A stretch of DNA of 15,271 bases from Candidatus Latescibacteria bacterium 4484_7 (GCA_002085285.1 NATK01000011.1:1-15271); one strand, 5' to 3'. Positions 1-6,792 are shown, counted from the stretch's first letter. Numbers and translations are program-made. Notes: generated from the letters alone by a model not told the origin.

Positions 1-177
1 ATACTTCAACTGGTATAACAACTCGAGGCCTCATCAGTCGCTCGGCGGCAGGACACCGGCAGAAGTCTACAACAACGGCTCTCTCAGGAGTGCAGCATGA
101 CCGGCCGGCCAGAAAGAAATCAGGTGAGACTCTCCCACCTTAAATCGGAGAGACAGTTGTCTTGACAAAGGGGTCCA
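1..177 (+). mobile_element. Right end of an IS3-family insertion sequence
   Basis: The window opens inside an insertion sequence: the last codons of an IS3-type transposase (2-100) are followed by 57 nt of non-coding end. The likely right inverted repeat is at 158-177, beginning TGTCTTGACA and ending GGGGTCCA, which has the IS3-type TG...CA form. The left end and target duplication lie outside, so the exact boundary and element identity cannot be confirmed. Confidence 0.75.
2..100 (+). CDS. IS3-family transposase OrfB, C-terminal fragment
   Basis: Only the last 32 residues are in the window. They contain the typical end of an IS3/IS150-type integrase-core (rve) transposase: YFNWYNNSRPHQSLGGRTPAE, in which N-x-x-RPHQSLGGxTPAE is the family's diagnostic C-terminal motif. 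The protein would catalyse strand transfer for the element that ends near 177. It is cut by the window edge rather than visibly broken, so nothing can be said about whether the full gene is intact. Confidence 0.88.
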   Translation, partial: YFNWYNNSRPHQSLGGRTPAEVYNNGSLRSAA

Positions 178-443
178 CTATAGACATACCAACTTGGGGA
201 AAAGAAAGACAAACTTTATCGTTAGTGTCTCTTTCTGGTAAGTGCATGGAATAAGAACATTCAATTTTTCTGGACGTTAAATGGATGGTTTGATATGGTG
301 CGAATGGGATTTTGAGCCAAAAATGGTTCTGAAAAAGCTATCAGCGGCGGATTGATTTTGCGGAAATTATGAAATCGATCTTCTCGAGGTTACGAACAGC
401 AGCTTTGCCATTCTTGGAGGTTTGAGGTTTTAAGGAGGTCGAT

Positions 444-803
444 GTGTCTGAAGAACCGTTGTACACCTCGGAGAGTACGGCAAAGAATCTCTGGCAGAAG
501 TACAGTATATTCGGGAATCGCGTCGAGTTTGACACGATGTTCGGCTTGATGGTGATCCCGTTCGAGCACATAGAGCGGGTGGAGATATCGGAGTCCGAGG
601 TCAAGGGGCTCATGAGGGGCGACCTGCACCTCAAAGACTTTCGCCCGGCGCTGAAGCTCGACTGGGCCAATTTCCTGGAGCACGTCGTCCTCGATAAGGA
701 CGCGGGACTCGTCCGTCGGATCCTTTTCACCCCGGAAGATCCGGAAGAATTCATCGAACGTCTCAATGAGGCCATAGCCCGCTACCGCGGGGATAAATTA
801 TAG
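444..803 (+). CDS. Small bacterial PH-like domain protein
   Basis: A 119-aa soluble protein with no signal peptide or membrane segment. The middle (about residues 18-85) alternates short beta strands in the pattern of bacterial PH-like (bPH) domains. It ends in an acidic amphipathic helix with the FTPEDPEEFIERLNEA pattern often seen at the end of such domains. The start is GTG at 444: AGGAGG at 433-438 sits 5 nt upstream, while the overlapping ATG at 442 is out of frame. The family fold usually binds lipid, peptide or protein partners, but no ligand can be named here. It begins a group of small genes followed 45 nt later by an unknown ORF. Assignment to the PH-like fold is moderate; the role is unknown. 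Confidence 0.75.
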   Translation: MSEEPLYTSESTAKNLWQKYSIFGNRVEFDTMFGLMVIPFEHIERVEISESEVKGLMRGDLHLKDFRPALKLDWANFLEHVVLDKDAGLVRRILFTPEDPEEFIERLNEAIARYRGDKL

Positions 804-848
804 GAACTGCTAAGCCATGAATAATTCCAGACACTTTTCAATTTCGGC

Positions 849-1139
849 ATGACACCGGTTTCGATGATCTCGTTGGAGACTGCTAAATACACGGGTATAG
901 CCAAAGAATTTGATCCGGAGTTGCTTTCCAGGATAGCGAAGATGAACTATATCATCGAATCACCGAACAGTGTGCTCGGCGAGTTGAGGAGAGAAATATA
1001 CAGCAAGGATATTTTCGATCCCGATGAGACGAGAAAGGTATTCCTCGCAGTGATGTTTCTCATGGAGGATGTAATAAGGAAAGAAAAGTTATTGCTCGAC
1101 GACTACGACGAAGTGGTCAAAGCAATCGACGGGCGTTGA
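849..1139 (+). CDS. Hypothetical protein, 96 aa, mostly helical
   Basis: I do not recognise the family. The protein is short, acidic (many Asp/Glu, for example LLLDDYDEVVKAID near the end), apparently helical, and lacks Cys, a signal peptide or membrane segments. Start choice is weak: ATG 849 and ATG 864 both lack a good Shine-Dalgarno sequence, and an in-frame stop at 822 limits any upstream extension. It lies 45 nt after the PH-like gene and 118 nt before the LapA-type gene, so it may be co-transcribed with the former. It is accepted as a gene because it fills the space between clear genes with similar codon use and has no competing frame. Confidence 0.6.
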   Translation: MTPVSMISLETAKYTGIAKEFDPELLSRIAKMNYIIESPNSVLGELRREIYSKDIFDPDETRKVFLAVMFLMEDVIRKEKLLLDDYDEVVKAIDGR

Positions 1140-1257
1140 ATCTATGACAAGTAAAAAACGCTTCGAAATATCTTGTAATTAGAGTCACTGGCTGTTGTAC
1201 AATATTGCTCGATCAAGTATCACCCATTTGTAAAGAATAGTTACAAAGGAGGTCGTT

Positions 1258-1470
1258 ATGAGCGGCGCATCGAAGGCAAAGATGATCGTAGGTGTTGTGA
1301 TCGGAGTTCTCGGCCTTATAATAGTGTTCCAGAATTTTCAGCGTGTAGATACGATGGTGCTCCTCTGGCGGCTTACGATGCCCCATATACTGCTCCTCGG
1401 CATAGTTTTTGCCGCTGGCTTCATTTTGGGTGTAGTTTCGATGCAAATAGGATGGCTGAAGGGAAAATGA
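1258..1470 (+). CDS. LapA-domain (DUF1049) small membrane protein
   Basis: A 70-aa integral membrane protein with two transmembrane helices (about residues 9-25 and 42-62) separated by a short loop containing FQNFQRVDTMVLLW. This F-Q-N-x(n)-V-x-L-x-W pattern with a second Gly-rich hydrophobic helix is characteristic of the lipopolysaccharide-assembly protein A domain (DUF1049). The family has been linked in E. coli to lipopolysaccharide assembly and regulation, but most short homologues are uncharacterised. The start is supported by AAAGGAGG just before ATG 1258. It is followed 56 nt later by an envelope lipoprotein gene, consistent with an envelope theme. Confidence 0.85.
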   Translation: MSGASKAKMIVGVVIGVLGLIIVFQNFQRVDTMVLLWRLTMPHILLLGIVFAAGFILGVVSMQIGWLKGK

Positions 1471-1526
1471 GGTGGTCGGTTTCCTGGAATTTGTTTTAAT
1501 TCGTTGAAAATGCGTGAGGCGTAGAG

Positions 1527-2564
1527 ATGAAGAATCTTTTCACGTGGTTTATTGCCCTATCGTTGTTCGCAGCGTTAGCCGTTATCGTCGCTGCCGCAGG
1601 GTGCAGCAAGAAGAATGAAGGCGTTACCGATATCGGCGGAGAAGCAGGTCACTCCGGGACATACTACGTGATCTTCGGTGTCGCTCCGAGATGGAACCTC
1701 GAGCTGGAGCAAGACGGCACGGACGCCTCTTTCACGCTGAACGGACCCCAGGGGACCTTTACTGGAACGGGGACATTCAGCGGGGATTCGCTGCATCTGA
1801 CAGGCGACTGGGGAGGGGTGGTGACTATATCCTTCCAGTTGGCTTTTACGGAAAATGGCGACACGCTCGTCGGCCTATGGGAGGCATCTGGTGACCTTAG
1901 GGCAAGAGGAACGGTGTTCGGCACGAAGGCCGCCTGGCAGACTTATGACATCGACGCTCACGGCATTCCGCAGTTCGCCACATCCGACTGCATCGAGCTC
2001 AGCAAGATCGCGCGTGTATCGAGGTTCCGCTCAGGTGAGGGACACGACTATTCGGACGATTTCGAGAGTTGCCGGAGCATGAAGCACTACTATTTCCCAA
2101 AAGATGGTGTGGATCGACATTCGGTAAAGATATACTCTCCTGTGAGCGGTGTTGTTATATGTACAACTGATGAATGGGATGGCGACCTGTGGAAGGGGAC
2201 GGCAGTGAACATAAGGCCGTTCGGTTATGAAGCCTTCGATGTGGCCCTGTACCATATGAATCCAACAGACACGCTGTTCGTAGGCGATACCGTTTGGGCT
2301 GGCCAGCAGATCGGCACGTCTCAGAAGGAGGACGGTACCGTTACGGATATGGTCGTTGGCCTGCATGTACCTGCCGGATACAAGTACATATCGTTTTTTC
2401 AGGCGATAACTGACGATGTGTTCCACCGCTATGAGTTGAGGGGTGCTTCGAGCAGAGACGAATTTATCATAACGAAAGAGGATCGGGACGCCGATCCTCT
2501 CACTTGCAACGGTCAGCAGTTCACGGACAGCGGACACATCGAAAACTGGGTATATTTGAACTGA
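1527..2564 (+). CDS. Lipoprotein with degenerate M23/LytM-like peptidase domain
   Basis: A 345-aa secreted lipoprotein. Residues 1-25 are a signal peptide ending in the lipobox AAGC, with Cys26 as lipidation site; Ser at +2 would favour the outer membrane in a Lol system. Residues 45-130 form a Thr/Gly-rich beta region of unknown type. The C-terminal part resembles an M23 metallopeptidase: an HxxxD zinc motif at H173-D177 (GHDYSD), then IYSPVSGVV, then ALYHM (H243), VGDTVWAGQQIG, and finally GLHV (H300). In active enzymes the last element is HLH; here the first His is Gly298. So the three presumed zinc ligands (H173, D177, H300) are present but one of the two catalytic histidines is missing. 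It may be a non-catalytic cell-wall-binding or regulatory LytM-like protein. The fold call is by motif only. Confidence 0.7.
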   Translation: MKNLFTWFIALSLFAALAVIVAAAGCSKKNEGVTDIGGEAGHSGTYYVIFGVAPRWNLELEQDGTDASFTLNGPQGTFTGTGTFSGDSLHLTGDWGGVVTISFQLAFTENGDTLVGLWEASGDLRARGTVFGTKAAWQTYDIDAHGIPQFATSDCIELSKIARVSRFRSGEGHDYSDDFESCRSMKHYYFPKDGVDRHSVKIYSPVSGVVICTTDEWDGDLWKGTAVNIRPFGYEAFDVALYHMNPTDTLFVGDTVWAGQQIGTSQKEDGTVTDMVVGLHVPAGYKYISFFQAITDDVFHRYELRGASSRDEFIITKEDRDADPLTCNGQQFTDSGHIENWVYLN

Positions 2565-2663
2565 TTCATATTCTGCGGCGCCTCATACTCATTTTCTCTT
2601 GCTTTTTATCTATTCCTTTGATGTATTAATTGAAGGGCATGGGCCGAGGTCTCGTTGCGCACG

Positions 2664-2770
2664 GAGCCGGGACGGTACATTAAGTCGAAGAATGTTTGCC
2701 CCGGGTAATATGGAAAGAGAGTACGGAAAAAGTTGAGCCGGCTTGCCTCATACCGGCGGCATCGAGCCGG
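2664..2770. repeat. Three GAGCCGG copies around a CCGGC in the leader before the DUF2721 gene
   Basis: The 244-nt gap before the gene at 2810 holds GAGCCGG at 2664-2670, 2735-2741 and 2764-2770. CCGGC at 2753-2757 lies between the last two and can pair with either flanking GCCGG, giving two mutually exclusive short hairpins. No tRNA, known riboswitch core or coding potential is visible. The function is unknown and it may be chance in GC-rich sequence. Confidence 0.3.
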
Positions 2771-2809
2771 AATGCGGGACCTCAAAGCTGAAGGCAGGAA
2801 TCGGGGGAC

Positions 2810-3259
2810 ATGGAAGCGATCAATTCGTTCGTAGATTTTCTTCACTCCTCGGTATCGCCGATAGTGCTGATTTCGGGAGTCGGTTTATTGCTTCTGTCTC
2901 TCAATCAGCGACTCGGCAGGACGATCGACAGGTCGCGCCTGATCCTATCGGAGCTCAATAACCCACAGTGTGCGGCGCGTGATAAGAAACTCGTTCAGTT
3001 GAGGATCCTTTACAATCGAAGCAGGATATTGAGATTCTCTATCGTTTCGATATCGTTCAGCATCTTGACAAGCAGCCTCATCATACCGGTGCTTCTCGCG
3101 ATGAACTTCTTCAAGACCAATCTCAAGCAGCTCGGTGTGGTTCTTTTCCTTCTGAGCGTTTTGGGAATGATACTCTCTGCGATTTCTCTTCTGATAGATG
3201 TTTCGCTTACACTCAAGGCGCTCGACCTCGAGGTGAAAAACCATATAGGAAAAGGGTAG
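2810..3259 (+). CDS. DUF2721 family membrane protein
   Basis: A 149-aa inner-membrane protein with three hydrophobic helices: about residues 16-31, 75-97 and 107-130. The first is followed by the family hallmark LLLLSLNQRLGRTIDRSR (S-x-x-x-R-L-G-R-x-I-D-R-x-R), which identifies DUF2721. The molecular function of the family is unknown. The start ATG 2810 is preceded by AGGAA and GGGGGA, a passable but not ideal ribosome site. The stop codon ends exactly one base before the ATG of the nitrilase-like gene, so the two are almost certainly co-transcribed and probably translationally coupled. Confidence 0.82.
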   Translation: MEAINSFVDFLHSSVSPIVLISGVGLLLLSLNQRLGRTIDRSRLILSELNNPQCAARDKKLVQLRILYNRSRILRFSIVSISFSILTSSLIIPVLLAMNFFKTNLKQLGVVLFLLSVLGMILSAISLLIDVSLTLKALDLEVKNHIGKG

Positions 3260-4081
3260 ATGATGCAGGTAGCTCTCGTTCAAAGTAAGGCGACCGCAGA
3301 CAGAGAGGACAATCTCCGAAGAGGCCTCGAAGCAGCGAGAAGTGCTGCCGCGCAGGGTGCGGAGCTCATTGTCTTCGCAGAGCTCGCCTTCGAGCCGTTC
3401 TATCCTCTGAGGCCTGCACAAGGCGATGTGTCGAGCCTCGCAGAGACGATACCCGGACCGACGACCAAAGCGTTTTCAGAGTTGGCCCGCGAATTGAAAG
3501 TCGTCGTAATTCCGAACCTCTTCGAAAAGGATCGAGGCAAAACCTACGATACATCACCCGTCATCGATGCGGACGGCACAATTCTCGGAAGAACGAGAAT
3601 GGTGCATGTGCCCGATTACCCTTTGTTCCACGAGCAGGACTATTATACCCCAGGCGACCTAAGGGCGCCCGTCTATGATACTGCAGTGGGCAGAATAGGC
3701 GTTGCGATATGCTATGACAGACACTACCCCGAATACATGCGTGCCCTCGCTCTGGCCGGTGCTCAGCTCGTAGTAGTTCCGCAAGCTGGGGCTGCGGGGG
3801 AATGGCCGGATGGATTGTTCGAGGAGGAGATGCGGGTGTCTGCGTTTCAGAACGGCTACTTCACCGCCCTAACAAATCGTGTCGGCGTGGAAGGAGAGCT
3901 CCGCTTCGCCGGTGAATCGTTCATATGCGATCCGTTCGGAAGAGTGCTGGCTCGTGGTGCGGCAGGCGCCGAAGACGTTCTCGTCGCGGATATCGACTTT
4001 GAGCTGATAGATCAATCACCTGCGAAGAAAAACTTTTTCCCTGATAGACGTCCGGAGCTGTACGGAGAGTGGTTTTCGTAA
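3260..4081 (+). CDS. Carbon-nitrogen hydrolase (nitrilase superfamily), Lys-to-Met variant
   Basis: A 273-aa cytoplasmic protein of the nitrilase superfamily, which hydrolyses amides, nitriles or carbamoyl groups with a Glu-Lys-Cys triad; full-length for the family. Glu41 in VFAELAFEPFYP is the general base. Cys151 in VAICYDRHYPEYMRAL is the nucleophile, and this motif is closest to the N-carbamoylputrescine/beta-ureidopropionase branch. The segment LGRTRMVHVPDY aligns with the usual LGKYRKMHIPDD block, and the catalytic Lys position is Met114. QNGYFTALTNRVG also matches the branch. The substrate is unknown. Start ATG 3260 (or the adjacent ATG 3263) directly follows the DUF2721 stop. Whether this variant is an active subfamily using another residue or a pseudo-enzyme cannot be decided here. 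Confidence 0.85.
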   Translation: MMQVALVQSKATADREDNLRRGLEAARSAAAQGAELIVFAELAFEPFYPLRPAQGDVSSLAETIPGPTTKAFSELARELKVVVIPNLFEKDRGKTYDTSPVIDADGTILGRTRMVHVPDYPLFHEQDYYTPGDLRAPVYDTAVGRIGVAICYDRHYPEYMRALALAGAQLVVVPQAGAAGEWPDGLFEEEMRVSAFQNGYFTALTNRVGVEGELRFAGESFICDPFGRVLARGAAGAEDVLVADIDFELIDQSPAKKNFFPDRRPELYGEWFS

Positions 4082-4202
4082 GGCGCGCGGAAGGTTCCGC
4101 TTCGAGCAGGCTTAGCATTAGTATGAGATGTCAGTAGAGGTCTTGGGCGGCAGTGGCACAAGAGGGCGTATAAAACAGGTCGGTAGCGCAGGAAAGAGAT
4201 AT

Positions 4203-4664
4203 ATGGGCGACAAGGTAGAAAGGTACAGGGTGCTTTTGCGGACTCTCGATTCTCTCTGCAGGGGCGAAACGGACCGGATCACGATCATGTCAACGATCGC
4301 CTGCGAGCTGTTCCATACCTTTGACTGCTTCGACTGGGTTGGATTCTATAGAAATGTCGGCGGCGAGACCCTCAAGGTCGGTCCATATCAGGGGGAACAC
4401 GGCTGTCTCACCATTCCGTTTTCAGATGGTGTCTGCGGGAAGTGCGCCCGGGAGCTTGCAGTGCAGAATGTTCCCGATGTTACGAAGATTCCTTACCACA
4501 TAGCATGTTCGTCAGATACACGATCCGAAATCGCAGTTCCAATCGTTTCGCCGGGTCGGCCAGATGAGCTTGTCGCCGTCCTCGATATCGATTCCAATTT
4601 ACCCGCCGCCTTCGATTCGGTAGATGAGGACAGCCTTATCAAGATAAACAGATATTTTTCGTAG
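4203..4664 (+). CDS. msrC: Free methionine-(R)-sulfoxide reductase (GAF-domain fRMsr)
   Basis: A 153-aa single GAF-domain enzyme that reduces free L-methionine-(R)-sulfoxide in the cytoplasm using thioredoxin-type electrons. Diagnostic motifs are GPYQGEHGC, GVCG, HIAC and RSEIAVPI, followed by VLDIDS. The three family cysteines are present at C68, C78 and C102, with spacings of 10 and 24 residues identical to E. coli C84/C94/C118. An upstream in-frame ATG at 4128 would add 25 residues unlike the family and has no ribosome site. ATG 4203 has AGGA about 9 nt upstream and gives the normal family length, so it is preferred. It lies 187 nt upstream of the peroxiredoxin gene, making an oxidative-damage repair pair. 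Confidence 0.92.
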   Translation: MGDKVERYRVLLRTLDSLCRGETDRITIMSTIACELFHTFDCFDWVGFYRNVGGETLKVGPYQGEHGCLTIPFSDGVCGKCARELAVQNVPDVTKIPYHIACSSDTRSEIAVPIVSPGRPDELVAVLDIDSNLPAAFDSVDEDSLIKINRYFS

Positions 4665-4691
4665 CCCTTTGGCATGCCTTCCCTATTAATA

Positions 4692-4769
4692 ATGATCAGG
4701 GAGCGGGAAAGAGATCATACCTTTTGCTGACACTGGGAGGCACCTAACCTTTTGTCTCTTCCTGCTCCC
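4692..4769 (+). other. Long imperfect stem-loop between msrC and the peroxiredoxin
   Basis: GGGAGCGGGAAAGAGA at 4699-4714 pairs with TCTCTTCCTGCTCCC at 4755-4769, about 15 pairs with one G-T wobble and one bulged A. The 40-nt loop carries CCTTTTG twice (4720-4726 and 4748-4754). An alternative short hairpin ATGATC/GATCAT (4692-4697 with 4713-4718) overlaps its 5' arm. It could be a terminator for msrC, though the T-tract is poor, or a structured leader or trailer. No known RNA family was recognised. Confidence 0.45.
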
Positions 4770-4790
4770 GGTTATTTGTAACGGTTATTA

Positions 4791-4820
4791 TTGACACGGT
4801 CTCGGGCCCAGGTGTAATCT
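4791..4820 (+). promoter_or_regulatory. Sigma70-type promoter for the peroxiredoxin gene
   Basis: A perfect -35 TTGACA (4791-4796), an 18-nt spacer and -10 TAATCT (4815-4820). This would start transcription about 25 nt before the ATG at 4852. Immediately upstream, GGTTATT occurs twice (4770-4776 and 4783-4789, period 13), a possible activator site next to the -35 box. Confidence 0.6.
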
Positions 4821-4851
4821 CACACACAGCGGCATACAAGGAGGAATTAGT

Positions 4852-5556
4852 ATGAGCGAAGAAACGGATGGGTGTGTAAAGCCTGCAAAGGGTCCTATAA
4901 TACCCATAGAGGAAAAGGAGACAACCTCCGGAGGGGAGTCTCCGGCTCAGGAGGTGAAGAAGGTGCTTGCAAGAGTAGGCGCTGAGGCGCCCGATTTCGA
5001 GGCCAACGCATTCATTGCGGGCAAGGGCTTCAAAACGGTGAAGCTCTCCGACTACAAAGGGCAGTGGATCGTCCTCTGCTTCTATCCAGGTGATTTTACC
5101 TTTGTTTGACCTACCGAATTAGCGGCGGTCGCCGCCAGGTATGATCAATTGAAAAAACTCGGTGTCGAGGTTCTCTCGGTCAGCACGGATAGCCATTTCG
5201 TTCACAAGATATGGCAGGCGGAGGAGCTCGAGAAAATGCTCAAGGGAGGCGTACCTTTCCCGATGCTCTCTGACAGCGGCGGGAGGATAGGCTCGGTGTA
5301 CGGTGTATACGACGAAGGAGCTGGTGTAGATATAAGAGGTCGTTTTCTCATCGATCCCGATTTCGTAATTCGAGCGATGGAGGTTCTGACCCCAGAGGTG
5401 GGTCGGAATCCAGATGAATTGCTTCGTCAGATCAAGGCTTTCCAGCATGTGAGAGAGACAGGTGAGGTAACACCATCGGCCTGGACGCCGGGCGATACCA
5501 CGTTGAAGCCCGGACCGGATCTCGTAGGGAAGGTATGGGAGATCTGGAAGCCCTGA
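4852..5556 (+). CDS. prxU: Selenocysteine-containing AhpC-like peroxiredoxin (UGA = Sec at residue 86)
   Basis: A thiol/selenol peroxidase reducing H2O2 and organic peroxides in the cytoplasm; 234 aa when TGA 5107-5109 is read as selenocysteine. The reading frame is open on both sides, and the codons around the TGA give YPGDFTFV-U-PTEL. This is the peroxiredoxin active site (Pro79, Thr83, peroxidatic residue 86) with Cys replaced. Downstream the frame continues with AhpC landmarks: VSTDSHFVHKIW, IRGRFLIDPD and KPGPDLVGK. The AhpC resolving Cys (usually in GEVCP) is Thr207 in GEVTPSAW, so this is a 1-Sec type; the only Cys is Cys8 in an unusual ~45-residue N-terminal extension. ATG 4852 has AGGAGG 7 nt upstream. 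Split-ORF calls (4852-5109 and 5149-5556) would be wrong. A nonsense mutation is the alternative, but the exact position and the following hairpin argue strongly for Sec. Confidence 0.93.
5107..5141 (+). promoter_or_regulatory. Bacterial SECIS element for the Sec codon
   Basis: The UGA (5107-5109) is followed after 12 nt by GCGGC (5122-5126), loop GGTC (5127-5130) and GCCGC (5131-5135). This perfect 5-bp GC stem has its loop 17 nt past the UGA. A lower helix TACC (5112-5115) with GGTA (5138-5141) extends it across an internal loop. A G at the first loop positions and a loop 16-37 nt after UGA are the known features of bacterial SECIS elements bound by SelB. Confidence 0.8.
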
Positions 5557-5646
5557 GAATAAGCATGCTATAGGATGGTAATCTTTCCGGTGAAGTTTAA
5601 CTTGTAGTGCCGAATCGTCGGATCCGGAATTTCTTCGCGATAAACG

Positions 5647-5690
5647 GGGGTGCAAGTCTTTATGTTGACTCGCACCCCATTTATTTAATT
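5647..5690 (+). terminator. Rho-independent-type terminator after the peroxiredoxin
   Basis: GGGGTGC-A-AGTC (5647-5658), loop TTTATGTT, GACT-C-GCACCCC (5667-5678): 11 paired bases around one A/C mismatch. It is followed by the AT-rich ATTTATTTAATT rather than a pure T run. It lies 90 nt after the peroxiredoxin stop and separates it from the DUF3078 gene. A second, weaker inverted repeat CGCTCC/GGAGCG follows at 5691-5719. Confidence 0.7.
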
Positions 5691-5790
5691 CGCTCCATAA
5701 AAGGATGGACTCGGGAGCGCAATGATGATAATAACCAATATTAAATAGGAATTAGTTTCAGATTTCGAATACAAAACCAGGAGGTTAGTT

Positions 5791-6660
5791 TTGAAGATTC
5801 GATTCAAGACAATGCTTTTTACTGCGCTTGTTACGGCTATGGTTGTGTGCAGCGGCCCCTTAACAGCCCGGGCCGAGGAGAAGCAGCCTGAATACGGCTG
5901 GCAGAAGGAAATGGTTGGCGGCATCAATCTGACACAGACGAGCTTCGATAACTGGGCTCAGGGAGGAGAAAATTCTTTCGCCTGGCAGCTCAATTTCAAT
6001 TTCAAATTCGTCCGCGAGGAGGAAAAGACCAACTGGGCAAATTCGGGCAAGTTCAACTACGGTTCGACGAAGATAGGTGATGAAGGCTCGCGGAAGTCGA
6101 TCGATGAGGTAAGGTTCGAGAGTGTACTTACGTATAAATTGTGGCCATTGATCAATCCCTACGTATCCGTGATGGGTGTGACCCAGTTCGCTCCCGGTTA
6201 CGACTACGGGACAGACCCGAAGATTCAGATCTCTGCATTCTTTGACCCGGCGTATTTTCGTGAAAGTGCTGGTGTCAATTACAAACCCAATGAGATCATA
6301 AAAACGAGGGCCGGATTTTCGATCAAGCAGACCGTTACGACCGATTTCCCCGTGCCGTATGCCGATGACCCGACGACGCCTGGAGTCGAGAAAACGAAGA
6401 ACGAGATAGGAGCCGAATCTGTTACCGACCTGAGCTGGAAGGTTGCAGAGAGCATGCTCTTTACATCAAAGCTCGAGCTTTTCTCGGCGTTCAAGACGTT
6501 GGATGCAACGGATGTCGACTGGGACAATCTCTTTACCGCGAAGATTTCCAAATATTTCGACGTCAATCTGAACTTCAGATTGTTATATGACAAGGATATA
6601 TCGAGCAGGCGTCAGATAAAGCAGGCGATCGCACTTGGAGTTACATATAATTTTCTATGA
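5791..6660 (+). CDS. DUF3078 outer-membrane beta-barrel protein
   Basis: A 289-aa exported protein. The signal peptide covers residues 1-28 with cleavage after A-R-A. The mature N-terminus carries GGINLTQTSFDNWAQGGEN (about residues 43-61), the hallmark of DUF3078, which is found mainly in Bacteroidetes/FCB lineages. The rest is alternating amphipathic strands and aromatic-rich turns ending in YNFL, as in an outer-membrane barrel. Its molecular role is unknown. It starts at TTG 5791, with GGAGG at 5780-5784; no in-frame ATG lies nearby and the signal peptide fixes the start. It is preceded by a terminator, so it is probably an independent transcript, but I see no convincing -35/-10 pair. Confidence 0.87.
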   Translation: MKIRFKTMLFTALVTAMVVCSGPLTARAEEKQPEYGWQKEMVGGINLTQTSFDNWAQGGENSFAWQLNFNFKFVREEEKTNWANSGKFNYGSTKIGDEGSRKSIDEVRFESVLTYKLWPLINPYVSVMGVTQFAPGYDYGTDPKIQISAFFDPAYFRESAGVNYKPNEIIKTRAGFSIKQTVTTDFPVPYADDPTTPGVEKTKNEIGAESVTDLSWKVAESMLFTSKLELFSAFKTLDATDVDWDNLFTAKISKYFDVNLNFRLLYDKDISSRRQIKQAIALGVTYNFL

Positions 6661-6792
6661 GTTAATTACTAAATCGAATGGAAGCCTTGTTTCTATGGTC
6701 CGAGGGCTCGACCAATCCCCGATGGAGTTCTCGAACAATATTGATGACTTTTTCCAGGCGACGCTGTACGATCCGTTTCGATGTGAAAGGTA

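Noticed and set aside
190..236. AGAAAG/CTTTCT inverted repeat as a terminator or small RNA downstream of the IS
   Set aside because: The stem is AT-rich and interrupted, no T run follows, and nothing else in 178-443 supports an RNA gene.
2031..2537. 168-aa minus-strand open frame
   Set aside because: It is antisense to the M23-like part of the lipoprotein, whose motifs and signal peptide show the true coding strand.
2764..2790. Group II intron domain V-like start (GAGCCGG followed by TGCGGG)
   Set aside because: The matching 3' half of the domain V hairpin and the conserved bulge are absent, and there is no intron-encoded protein nearby.
4852..5109. Truncated 85-aa peroxiredoxin N-terminus as a pseudogene ended by a stop
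   Set aside because: The stop is TGA at the catalytic Cys codon, the frame continues intact for 149 codons with full family similarity, and a SECIS-like hairpin follows, so Sec decoding explains it better.
5119..5655. 178-aa open frame on the minus strand
   Set aside because: It lies antisense to the conserved peroxiredoxin frame, has no recognisable domain or ribosome site, and is low-complexity in the manner of a shadow frame.
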